DNA from: Clostridiales bacterium UBA4696
GTDB taxonomy: Bacteria; Bacillota; Clostridia; Oscillospirales; Oscillospiraceae
NCBI GenBank assembly: GCA_002404795.1
Contig: DHKK01000076.1
Span: forward strand, 1 to 10,364
Length of the DNA stretch: 10,364 bases
Direction of reading: 5' to 3'
Shown here: one piece after another, positions 1 through 6,130 of the stretch
How the letters are laid out: each line of letters opens with the position of its first letter
Numbering within the stretch: the first letter of the stretch is position 1
The notes under the pieces: model-generated
Databases searched by the model: none
What the model was told of the DNA's origin: nothing
Seen by the model: the letters and a program-made list of their open reading frames with translations, nothing else
Made by a program: the position numbers and the translations under genes

Positions 1-971
1 AACAGGAACGCGACCTTGATGATCGCGGACATGGCCGAGCCGTCCATGTGCATCGTCGCGCCCAGGGGGACGACGATGTTGGAGACGTCCTTGGAGATGC
101 CGGTCTCCTTGGCGACCTCCATGTTGGTCGGGATCGTCGCGACGGACGAGCAGGTGCCAAACGACATGGCAGCGGGCCGGAACAGCTTGGAGAACATGAC
201 CTTCGCCGCGCCCTTGCCGCCGCCGAAGCGGGCGTAGATCGGGGAGAAGACGAGCATGTAGACAAAGCTCAGGATGTAATAGATCGCGAGCGCGCGGCCG
301 TAGTCGCCGATGAGGTCGGAGCCGTGGTAGGCGATCAGATACGCGAAGAAGCCGAAGAAGCCGATGGGCGCGTAGTAGGTGATGATCTTGAAGGTCTTCA
401 TGATGCAGTTGGTGATGTCGTCGAGCAGCTGCGCGGTCCTGGTCTGTGCGCCGCCCGCCATCTGCACGCCGAAGCCGAAGAGGACGGCCGCCACGATGAG
501 CGGCAGGATCGCCTTGCGGCTCCAAAGCTCGGTGAAGTCCGGCTTCGTGAAGAAGTTGACGATCATGTCGGCCACGCCCAGCGTGCCGCCGACTTCACCC
601 TCGATCATCGCATATTCGCCCGTGACTGGCGGGATGAGCCGCACCGTCACGTACATGATGACGGCGGCGATGGCGGCGGTGGTCAGGAAGGTCGCGATGG
701 TCACGCCCATGATCTTGCCCGCGCGCTTCGCGCTCTGCATGTTGGCGATGGAAGAGGAAATGGAGCAGAAGACCGTCGGCACCGCGATGCAGAACATCAG
801 GTTCAGGAAGACCGTGCCGAGCGGCTCGAGGACCGTCGCGCCTCTGACGATGATCTCGCCGTCGGCATCCTTGATCGCGGGCCAGATGGCACCCACGACG
901 CAGCCGGCGATGATGCCAATCAGCATCAGACTCAGAAATCCGTAATTTTTCCAGAAGCTACCCTTTTTCAT
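1..971 (-). CDS. DAACS-family dicarboxylate/amino acid:cation symporter, 3' end cut by window edge
   Basis: Inner membrane secondary transporter of the GltP/GltPh/SstT family, which moves acidic or small neutral amino acids or dicarboxylates with Na+ or H+. The 323 visible residues read without a stop to the left edge. Seen: start MKKGSFWKNYGF, a first hydrophobic helix at about 11-30, further hydrophobic helices, the hairpin-1 serine-rich tip SSVATIPTN at 275-283, and the helix-7 signature VVPLGATMHMDGS at 300-312, which corresponds to the NMDGT cation-binding motif of the family. Roughly the last 80-100 residues (hairpin 2, helix 8) are outside the window. The ATG at 971 overlaps the dapF stop as ATGA and has AGGAGG at 979-984, seven bases upstream, so it is read from the dapF promoter and probably translationally coupled. 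The family is certain; the substrate is not readable. HMDGS in place of NMDGT suggests a subgroup different from classical GltP. Confidence 0.93.
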   Translation of the reverse strand, partial: MKKGSFWKNYGFLSLMLIGIIAGCVVGAIWPAIKDADGEIIVRGATVLEPLGTVFLNLMFCIAVPTVFCSISSSIANMQSAKRAGKIMGVTIATFLTTAAIAAVIMYVTVRLIPPVTGEYAMIEGEVGGTLGVADMIVNFFTKPDFTELWSRKAILPLIVAAVLFGFGVQMAGGAQTRTAQLLDDITNCIMKTFKIITYYAPIGFFGFFAYLIAYHGSDLIGDYGRALAIYYILSFVYMLVFSPIYARFGGGKGAAKVMFSKLFRPAAMSFGTCSSVATIPTNMEVAKETGISKDVSNIVVPLGATMHMDGSAMSAIIKVAFL

Positions 972-1852
972 ACTTTTTCCTCCTGCTTTTTAATGTTTTT
1001 GATGTTTTTGATGAGATCCAGAATGGCTCTGTCCAGAATTTCGCCCGCGCAGACCAGCGTTGCCGGGCCCGTCAGGTACAGGTTTTCGATTCGGCCGTCA
1101 TGCGCTTCCGCGTCGATGGTCAGCTCGCCGCCGTCCATCTGCACACGGACGTTCCGGCCGCTGACCCCGCCCAGCAGCGTCAGCACCGTGACGACTGCGC
1201 CGGTACCCGTGCCGCAGGCGAGGGTAAAGTCCTCCACGCCGCGTTCGTACGTCTTTTCCAGCACCGTATCCGGGCCGGTCAGCTCGTAGAAGTTGACGTT
1301 TGCGCCCTTCGGCAGCGCCGGGTGGTACCGGAGCTTCCTGCCCAGCTGTCGGAGCGCGGCTTCGTCCTGCCCGGCAAGATCCGGCGTCTGCACCGCGAGG
1401 TGCGGGATGCCGGGGGCTCCAAGCTCGACGTAGCTGCACCGGTATGTCCGGCCGTCCACCTCCAGCGGCTTCTGCAGCTCGAGGACAGCGGGCGTGTTCA
1501 GCCGGATGCGGTACTGATCGTCCGCGATGCGCCAGCCGGTCACGAGTCCCGCCGTCGTCTCCACGCGCTGGACGCTGCCCGCGTAGCCGTGCTCGAAGCC
1601 GTAGCGGCAGATGCACCGCGCGCCGTTGCCGCACATCTCGCCGAGCGAGCCGTCGGAATTGTAAAACCGCATCCGGTAGTCCGCGTCTCCCTCGGCCCGC
1701 GTCACGAGCATCAGACCGTCCGCGCCGATCGAACGGCGGCGGTCACACAGGGCCCGGGCGAGGGCCGGGGCGGCCGCTTCGTCGAACGGCTCGGCGATGG
1801 CGTCGAGCAGGATGAAGTCGTTCCCCGCGCCGTTCATTTTGGTAAAGTGCAC
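968..1852 (-). CDS. dapF: diaminopimelate epimerase DapF
   Basis: Cytoplasmic, cofactor-independent epimerase that turns LL-2,6-diaminopimelate into meso-diaminopimelate, the precursor of lysine and of the peptidoglycan cross-link. Seen: N-terminal FTKMNGAGNDF at 3-13, first catalytic cysteine C74 in MCGNGARC, substrate-binding NVNFYE at 185-190, YERGVEDFTLACGTGTGA at 202-219 with second catalytic cysteine C213. At 294 residues it is slightly longer than the usual 270-280 because of a lysine-rich tail (KNIKNIKKQEEKV) encoded by a small tandem repeat. The start is GTG at 1852, giving the family-typical beginning M-x-FTKM; GGGAGGG at 1860-1866 lies seven bases upstream. The stop overlaps the start of the downstream symporter gene. 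It has its own sigma-A promoter and is divergent from the zinc-ribbon gene. No other lysine-pathway gene is in view. Identity is secure. Confidence 0.98.
   Translation of the reverse strand: MHFTKMNGAGNDFILLDAIAEPFDEAAAPALARALCDRRRSIGADGLMLVTRAEGDADYRMRFYNSDGSLGEMCGNGARCICRYGFEHGYAGSVQRVETTAGLVTGWRIADDQYRIRLNTPAVLELQKPLEVDGRTYRCSYVELGAPGIPHLAVQTPDLAGQDEAALRQLGRKLRYHPALPKGANVNFYELTGPDTVLEKTYERGVEDFTLACGTGTGAVVTVLTLLGGVSGRNVRVQMDGGELTIDAEAHDGRIENLYLTGPATLVCAGEILDRAILDLIKNIKNIKKQEEKV
993..1010 (-). repeat. 9-bp tandem repeat in the 3' end of dapF
   Basis: Two perfect copies of ATGTTTTTG on the plus strand (993-1001 and 1002-1010), in frame in dapF, where they encode NIK-NIK at residues 283-288. 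They add charge to a tail outside the catalytic core, so copy number could change by slippage without harming the enzyme. This is a direct observation; any role is speculation. Confidence 0.75.
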
Positions 1853-1882
1853 GCTGCGTCCCTCCCGGATGTTTCTGATGGT

Positions 1883-1911
1883 ATTATATGCCGGGCAGGA
1901 AAGAAAGTAAA
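1883..1911 (-). promoter_or_regulatory. sigma-A promoter of the dapF-symporter operon
   Basis: On the minus strand TTTACT (1906-1911) and a consensus TATAAT (1883-1888) are separated by 17 bases. The -10 box lies 30 bases from the dapF GTG, which leaves a short leader containing the GGGAGGG ribosome binding site. No riboswitch would fit in this leader. Confidence 0.8.
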
Positions 1912-1961
1912 TGCAAAATCGTGCTGAGAATATTGCAAAAAATGCTCTGCCTGCTGCCGCA

Positions 1962-1990
1962 TTGACTTTCGCCCGGTTTCACGATACAAT
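1962..1990 (+). promoter_or_regulatory. sigma-A promoter of the zinc-ribbon membrane protein gene
   Basis: TTGACT (1962-1967) and TACAAT (1985-1990) with a 17-base spacer, followed by an AT-rich start region and GGAGGG at 2016-2021, ten bases before the GTG start. The -35 boxes of this promoter and of the divergent dapF promoter are about 50 bases apart. Confidence 0.82.
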
Positions 1991-2031
1991 AAAATAAAAC
2001 TTTATAAATATGCACGGAGGGATCAGACACA

Positions 2032-2643
2032 GTGCAGAAATGTTATAATTGCGGGAAAGAAGTGGACGACAACGTCCTCATCTGCCCGGAGTGCGGCGCG
2101 CTCGTCAAGCGCTACGGAAAGCCCGAGCCGCAGCAGGCGGAGCCGTTTGAGGCGCAGGGGACTGTGTTTACCCAGCCGCCGCAGCCGCACGCCGCGGTCT
2201 GGCAGCGGGAGGATGGGAAGCTCAAATTCAGCGGCGGCGTGACCTTCTGGCTGGTGCTGTGCGCCATTTTCCTGGGCTATACGCTGCTGGGCTTTGCCTG
2301 CACGCTGTTCATCTACCGGTTCCAGGCAGCCTATTTCCAGACCATCAGCCAGTTTCAGGAGCTTGCGCCGCTGGCCGAGCTGCTGCAGGCGCTGCTTGCA
2401 AGCGTTGAGGCCTACCCGGTCTACTATCTTGCGGTCGCCGCGCTCGTCGCGCTGCAGTTCGGCTGCGTGATCTGGTTTTTGGCGGCGAAGCGGAAGCTGG
2501 CGTTTTACATCCTGGCCGCGGCCGCGGCCGTGCTGACGGTCATGCAGCTGATCCTCGGCGGCGGGGTGGGCGCGCTGGTCTACATCCTCGGGCCGCTCGC
2601 GGCCTGGCTGATGCTGCGCCGCAGCTGGAGCCTGCTGCGCTGA
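2032..2643 (+). CDS. zinc-ribbon membrane protein of unknown function
   Basis: 203-residue protein with a short zinc ribbon at the extreme N terminus: C4-x2-C7 and C18-x2-C21, the double CxxC pattern of the zinc-ribbon families often found on Firmicute membrane proteins. A proline/glutamine-rich linker (about 30-65) leads to hydrophobic segments at about 71-96, 128-152 and 156-195; the last is long enough for two helices. No catalytic motif is seen, so only a membrane protein with a cytoplasmic zinc-binding head can be inferred. The start is GTG, preceded by GGAGGG at 2016-2021, and the zinc ribbon begins at residue 4, so an upstream start is unlikely. It is monocistronic, with its own promoter and a hairpin terminator right after the stop. 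A role in sensing, protease control or envelope stress would be guesswork. Confidence 0.85.
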   Translation: MQKCYNCGKEVDDNVLICPECGALVKRYGKPEPQQAEPFEAQGTVFTQPPQPHAAVWQREDGKLKFSGGVTFWLVLCAIFLGYTLLGFACTLFIYRFQAAYFQTISQFQELAPLAELLQALLASVEAYPVYYLAVAALVALQFGCVIWFLAAKRKLAFYILAAAAAVLTVMQLILGGGVGALVYILGPLAAWLMLRRSWSLLR

Positions 2644-2648
2644 ACATG

Positions 2649-2690
2649 AAAAAATCGCCCCTGCCGGTTTGCGGCAGGGGCGGTCTTGTG
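2649..2690. terminator. bidirectional terminator between zinc-ribbon gene and azlCD
   Basis: Perfect 11-bp GC-rich stem (2656-2666 paired with 2672-2682) with loop GTTTG. Six A residues at 2649-2654 give a good U-tract for transcripts coming from azlD on the minus strand; the plus-strand tail (GTCTTGTGTCTT) is weaker. It lies between the stops of two convergent units (2643 and 2694) and should serve both. Confidence 0.88.
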
Positions 2691-2693
2691 TCT

Positions 2694-3002
2694 TCAGACC
2701 AGGAAAAATTCCAGGATCAATACGATCGCGCAGCAGCCGACGGCGACCTGGAACAGGTTCGCGCCGAGCCATGCGGCCGCGATGCCCAGCACCAGCGCGG
2801 CAAGGCCCGCGATGGGGGAACTCGTGGCGTGGAGGATGGACGGGAAGGTCATCACGGCCAGCGTCACGTAGGGGACATAGAACAAGAACGAGCGCAGGAA
2901 GCGATTGCGGATGGGCTTGCGGATGAGCGTCAGCGGCAGCTCTCGGATGAGGAACGACACCCCGGCGCAGACCGCGATATAGAGATAGATCTTAGTGTTC
3001 AT
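2694..3002 (-). CDS. azlD: AzlD-family branched-chain amino acid exporter, small subunit
   Basis: 102-residue very hydrophobic protein of the usual AzlD length, with about three to four membrane segments (about 5-20, 38-56, 63-82, 85-101) and the family's basic cytoplasmic stretch containing RELPLTLIRKPIRNRFLRSF. AzlD partners with AzlC; in Bacillus subtilis the azl operon gives resistance to azaleucine through branched-chain amino acid export. The ATG at 3002 has AGGAGG at 3012-3017, nine bases upstream, and lies inside the 3' end of azlC, overlapping it by 11 bases, which points to coupled translation. The gene ends just before the shared terminator. The family call is firm; the exported substrate is inferred from the family. 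Confidence 0.93.
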   Translation of the reverse strand: MNTKIYLYIAVCAGVSFLIRELPLTLIRKPIRNRFLRSFLFYVPYVTLAVMTFPSILHATSSPIAGLAALVLGIAAAWLGANLFQVAVGCCAIVLILEFFLV

Positions 3003-3744
3003 GCCATGCAGCCTCCTTTTCCTCCGGCTCGTCCTGCACCGGAAACAGCGCCGCCGCCGCGGACGCGATGAGGATCGTCAGCAGAATGGTCCTCGTGCCC
3101 TCGGAAAGGCCGCTCGTCAGCGGCAGCACCGAGCAAAGCCAGCTGGCCGCGAAGCTCACGCACACACAGCCGAGCACGACAGGGTCTTTCTTCGACGGCG
3201 GGATGATGATCGCCAGAAACATGCCGAACAGCGCGACGGACAGCGCGCTGACCACGCGCGCGGGCAGGATGCTCCCGGCCGTGACGCCCAGCGCCGTGCC
3301 GATGGCCCAGCCGGGGATGGCGGGCACGAATGCGCCGTAGGAGTAGAAGGGGTCAAGATACCCGGGCCGTGCGATGGCGATGCCGAACAGCTCGTCTGTC
3401 ACGTCGTAGCCGACGAGCAGCCGGTGGTACAAAGGTGTGTCGGGCGAAAATTTCTGGCTGAGCGAGCAGCTCATCAGCAGATACCGCGCGTTGGTGATGA
3501 GCGTGATGAGCGCCATCTCCACAAAGCCGCTGTCGGCGGCGATGACGGTAAAGGCCGCGTATTCGCCGGCCGAGGCGTTGTTGAGCAGGCTGATCAGAAA
3601 GCCCTGAAAGGCGTTGAGGCCCGCGCTGCGGGCGGCAATGCCGAGGGAAAACGCCACGGCAAGATAGCCGAGGCCGATCGGAACGCCGTCGCGGACGCCG
3701 GCGAGAAAGTCCCTGCGCCGCACGGCGCGCTGTGCTGCATCCAT
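2992..3744 (-). CDS. azlC: AzlC-family branched-chain amino acid exporter, large subunit
   Basis: 250-residue polytopic membrane protein of the AzlC/YgaZ family, the main subunit of a two-part amino acid exporter (leucine, isoleucine, valine and analogues in studied members). Seen: family N terminus F-x-x-G-x-x-D-x-x-P-I-x-x-G-Y at 13-27, LLNNASAGEYAAF at 53-65, the conserved region ITNARYLLMS at 83-92, YDVTDELF at 113-120, and hydrophobic segments at about 21-38, 62-80, 137-157, 163-181, 187-207 and 219-234. The acidic/histidine-rich C-terminal tail overlaps the azlD ribosome binding site and start. The ATG at 3744 has AGAGGA at 3755-3760, ten bases upstream. It has its own promoter and no visible Lrp/AsnC-type regulator gene next to it. 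It is divergent from a sodium-driven amino acid importer, which fits an export/import pair. Confidence 0.95.
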   Translation of the reverse strand: MDAAQRAVRRRDFLAGVRDGVPIGLGYLAVAFSLGIAARSAGLNAFQGFLISLLNNASAGEYAAFTVIAADSGFVEMALITLITNARYLLMSCSLSQKFSPDTPLYHRLLVGYDVTDELFGIAIARPGYLDPFYSYGAFVPAIPGWAIGTALGVTAGSILPARVVSALSVALFGMFLAIIIPPSKKDPVVLGCVCVSFAASWLCSVLPLTSGLSEGTRTILLTILIASAAAALFPVQDEPEEKEAAWHEH

Positions 3745-3801
3745 ATGCGAAAGATCCTCTTTTCTGCCCGGTGCAGTGTGTTTCAGATACCGGGAAATTT
3801 A

Positions 3802-3830
3802 CTTTTAGCACAGCTTTTCCTGCTTGTCAA
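3802..3830 (-). promoter_or_regulatory. sigma-A promoter of azlCD
   Basis: On the minus strand a perfect TTGACA (3825-3830), 17-base spacer, then TAAAAG (3802-3807) preceded by TGC, an extended -10. It lies about 57 bases upstream of the azlC ATG. The weak -10 with a consensus -35 and extended -10 is a common layout. Confidence 0.72.
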
Positions 3831-3875
3831 GCGCCGACGGCATTTTGACGAAAGCAGGAGAAAATGGGCCGCGAT

Positions 3876-3902
3876 GTTTGCAAACTGTCCGTTTCTGAAC
3901 GG
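3876..3902. promoter_or_regulatory. possible operator region between azlCD and NSS promoters
   Basis: Between the two divergent promoters lies a perfect 10-bp palindrome GTTTGCAAAC (3876-3885), followed within a few bases by a second inverted repeat CCGTT-TCTG-AACGG (3889-3902). The position upstream of both -35 boxes suits an activator or a shared regulator site. No regulator gene is in the window, so the role is a guess. Confidence 0.35.
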
Positions 3903-3930
3903 CAAATGTACGCAAAACACGCGCATGCCC

Positions 3931-3959
3931 TTGACTTTCCAGTCTGTGTCTGCTATAAC
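3931..3959 (+). promoter_or_regulatory. sigma-A promoter of the NSS transporter gene
   Basis: TTGACT (3931-3936), 17-base spacer, TATAAC (3954-3959) with TGC just before the -10 (extended -10). All elements are near consensus, so transcription should be strong unless repressed. Confidence 0.83.
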
Positions 3960-4002
3960 ATCAAGGTAGCAATTTAAAGCTTTCACTATTTAAAACAACA
4001 AA

Positions 4003-4038
4003 ATGGAAAGAGAGAATCAGATGGAAAGAGAAAGACTG
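4003..4038 (+). repeat. imperfect 18-bp duplication at the NSS transporter start
   Basis: The sequence from the ATG at 4003 is repeated at the ATG at 4021: both begin ATGGAAAGAGA and encode MEREN and MERER. Only the second ATG has a Shine-Dalgarno-like element (GAGAG at 4010-4014, six bases upstream), and this element is supplied by the first copy. The duplication therefore decides, or blurs, the start of the gene. Confidence 0.6.
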
Positions 4039-5355
4039 GGTTCCCGGCTGGGCTTCATCCTGCTGTCGGCAGGCTGCGCCATCGGCTGCGGAAACGTATG
4101 GAAATTCCCGTGGATGTGCGGCCAGTATGGCGGCGGCGGGTTCGTGCTCATCTATGTGCTGTGTCTGCTGCTTCTGGGTCTGCCGGTCATGACGATGGAG
4201 TTCGCCGTCGGCCGCGCAGCACAGGCCAGCCCCATCCACATGTATCAGAAGCTCGAGCGCAAGGGCCAGAAGTGGCACATCCACGGCTATGTGGCCTTCT
4301 TCGGCAACATCGCGCTCATGGCGTTCTACACCGTCGTGACGGGCTGGATCGTCTATTACTTCGTCCGGTTCCTGACCGGCCAGACCGAAAACCTCGGCTT
4401 CGTCACCATGATCACGAACCCCGGCGTCAACATCACCTATCTGGCTGTCACGGTCATCGTTGCGTTCACGATCCTCTGCTTCAACCTGCAGGGCGGTCTG
4501 GAGCGCATCTCCAAGTATATGATGACGCTGCTGCTGGTGCTGATGGTCGTGCTCGCCGTCCACAGCGCGACGCTCTCGGGCGCAGCAGAGGGCCTGAAGT
4601 TCTATCTCGTGCCCGATTTCTCCAAGATCACCGGCACGGTCATCGTCGGCGCGATGAACCAGGCGTTCTTCACGCTCTCGGTCGGCATGGGCTCGATGGC
4701 CATCTTCGGCAGCTACATCGGCAAGGAGCGCTCGCTGCTCGGCGAGTCGGTCAACGTCATCGTGCTCGATACGTTCGTCGCCATCGTTGCAGGCCTCATC
4801 ATGTTCCCGGCCTGCTACACCTACGGGCTGGAGGTCAACGCGGGCCCGAGCCTGCTGTTTGACACCATGGCCTCCGTCTTCACCCACATGGCGGGCGGCC
4901 GCTGGTGGGGCTCGCTGTTCTTCCTGTTCATGGTCTTTGCCGCCCTGTCCACGGTGCTGGCCGTGTGCGAGAATATCCTCGCCATGGTCCGCGAGATGAC
5001 CGGGTGGAAGCGGCCGCTCGGCTGCCTCGTGTGCGGCGCGGGCGTGTTCGTCCTCGCCATCACCACGGCGCTGGGCTACAGCGTGTTCCATTTCCAGCCG
5101 TTTGCCGAGGGCACGGCCTGGCTCGACCTCTGGGACTTCCTCGTCTCCAACAACATCCTGCCGCTCGGCTCGCTCGTCTTCGCGCTCTTCTGCTGCAACA
5201 AGTTCGGCTGGGGCTGGGACAATTTCGTCGCCGAGGCCAACGCGGGCAAGGGCCTGAAGGTCAAGGCGTGGATGAAGCCCATCTTCCGGTATCTCGTTCC
5301 GGTCGCCATCATCTTCATCTACATCTACGGCATGGTCACCTTCGGGTGGAAATAA
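4021..5355 (+). CDS. sodium-dependent amino acid transporter, NSS/SNF family
   Basis: 444-residue membrane transporter of the neurotransmitter:sodium symporter family (LeuT, MhsT, TnaT relatives), which imports amino acids with Na+. Seen: helix 1 with SAGCAIGCGNVWKFPW at 16-31, carrying the unwound sodium/substrate site (N25); GGGGFVLIYVLCLLLLGLP at 37-55; EFAVGR at 60-65; helix 6 region with FFTLSVGMGSMAIFGSYIG at 216-234; helix 8 FMVFAALST at 303-311, the Na2-site region; C-terminal hydrophobic helix at about 424-438. The length matches the 11-helix bacterial subgroup better than 12-helix LeuT. The gate arginine of LeuT (NVWRFP) is lysine here, as I recall for many Clostridia paralogues. 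I prefer ATG 4021, because it has GAGAG at 4010-4014 and gives the family-typical start (MERERLGSRLGFIL); ATG 4003, six codons upstream, has no ribosome binding site. It is monocistronic and divergent from azlCD. The substrate is unknown; branched-chain or aromatic amino acids are plausible. Confidence 0.95.
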   Translation: MERERLGSRLGFILLSAGCAIGCGNVWKFPWMCGQYGGGGFVLIYVLCLLLLGLPVMTMEFAVGRAAQASPIHMYQKLERKGQKWHIHGYVAFFGNIALMAFYTVVTGWIVYYFVRFLTGQTENLGFVTMITNPGVNITYLAVTVIVAFTILCFNLQGGLERISKYMMTLLLVLMVVLAVHSATLSGAAEGLKFYLVPDFSKITGTVIVGAMNQAFFTLSVGMGSMAIFGSYIGKERSLLGESVNVIVLDTFVAIVAGLIMFPACYTYGLEVNAGPSLLFDTMASVFTHMAGGRWWGSLFFLFMVFAALSTVLAVCENILAMVREMTGWKRPLGCLVCGAGVFVLAITTALGYSVFHFQPFAEGTAWLDLWDFLVSNNILPLGSLVFALFCCNKFGWGWDNFVAEANAGKGLKVKAWMKPIFRYLVPVAIIFIYIYGMVTFGWK

Positions 5356-5358
5356 GCG

Positions 5359-5402
5359 AAAAATCACGCCCGGCAGCTCGGCTGCCGGGCGTTTTCTGTC
5401 TT
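5359..5402. terminator. terminator of the NSS gene, shared with the convergent pgm-SDR operon
   Basis: Perfect 11-bp stem 5367-5377 / 5381-5391 with a TCG loop, followed on the plus strand by TTTTCTGTCTT. On the minus strand the stem is followed after three bases by five T (A5359-5363), so it can also stop the short-chain dehydrogenase transcript, whose stop codon is at 5409. Confidence 0.88.
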
Positions 5403-5408
5403 GTGAGG

Positions 5409-6128
5409 TCAGGCGAAGGGTGCCTTGTTCGCGCGGTGGACCTCGATCTCGTCGATGACCGCGTTCGTGCGGCGCAGGACGAGGAAGGCGGCGATCTCGG
5501 CGATATCCTCCGCGGTGATCATCTCCTCGCCGGTCAGATCCGGGCGGGAGACCTTTGCCATATCGGTAAAGACGCCGCCCGGGGAGATCAGGTGCACGCG
5601 GATGCCCTGCGCATAGACCTCCGCGGCCAGCGTCTTCGTGAACCCGGCCATGGCGTGCTTGGACGCGGCATAGGCGGCCTGGCGCACGTAGCCCTTGTGG
5701 GCGGTGACGGAGGCGATATTGAGGATGGACGCCGCCTGCGACTGCCGCAGCAGCGGCAGCGCCTTCTGGCACAGGAAAAATGGCGTGCGGCAGTTGAGCG
5801 TCATGATCTCGTCGAAGCGGGCGGGCGTGATCGCTTCAAAGGCGTCGCTCTGCGCCATCCCGGCGCAGTTGACCAGCACGTCGAGCCCGCCGAAGCGCGC
5901 CTGCACGGCGGCAAAGCACGCGTCCTGATACCCGGCGTCATTGACGTCGCCGGGCAGCAGCAGGGCCTCGGTGCCCTGCGGGAGGCTGGCGCGGACGGCC
6001 TCGAGCTTTTCCGTGTTCCGGCCGCAGAGCGCGAGGCGGAAGCCCTCGGCGGCAAACCGGCGGGCAATGGCGGAGCCGATGCCGCCGGAGGCGCCGGTGA
6101 TGAGCGCGATGCGCGCGGGCGTCTGCAT
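5409..6128 (-). CDS. short-chain dehydrogenase/reductase (SDR)
   Basis: 239-residue classical SDR, a cytoplasmic NAD(P)-dependent oxidoreductase. Seen: nucleotide-binding TGASGGIG at 11-18, R37 after the second strand (CGRN), which favours NADP(H), GD at 60-61, NCAG at 87-90 (the usual NNAG with Cys in the second place), catalytic N112, S140, Y153 and K157 (YAASK), and PGGV/T at 183-188. The C terminus ends with VIDEIEVHRANKAPF, a pattern I associate with the 3-hydroxy acid/serine dehydrogenase-like SDR branch (YdfG-like). I chose ATG 6128: it lies two bases after the stop of the upstream mutase gene, has GGGGTG just upstream, and puts the Rossmann motif at the normal distance. A GTG at 6137 would add three residues and overlap the mutase stop. 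It is cotranscribed with the mutase. The substrate is unknown. Confidence 0.93.
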   Translation of the reverse strand: MQTPARIALITGASGGIGSAIARRFAAEGFRLALCGRNTEKLEAVRASLPQGTEALLLPGDVNDAGYQDACFAAVQARFGGLDVLVNCAGMAQSDAFEAITPARFDEIMTLNCRTPFFLCQKALPLLRQSQAASILNIASVTAHKGYVRQAAYAASKHAMAGFTKTLAAEVYAQGIRVHLISPGGVFTDMAKVSRPDLTGEEMITAEDIAEIAAFLVLRRTNAVIDEIEVHRANKAPFA

Positions 6129-6130
6129 GC

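Noticed and set aside
48..1289. Long plus-strand open frame of 413 codons over the symporter and dapF
   Set aside because: It is antisense to two clearly recognised genes, has an Arg/Asp/His/Gly-rich composition typical of GC-rich shadow frames, and has no ribosome binding site.
1853..2031. Possible riboswitch (for example lysine) in front of dapF
   Set aside because: The promoter leaves a leader of only about 25 bases, far too short for a riboswitch, and no hairpin is seen there.
3961..5772. Minus-strand open frame of 603 codons opposite the NSS transporter
   Set aside because: It crosses the NSS terminator and the end of the SDR gene, and its charged low-complexity translation is a GC-rich artefact.
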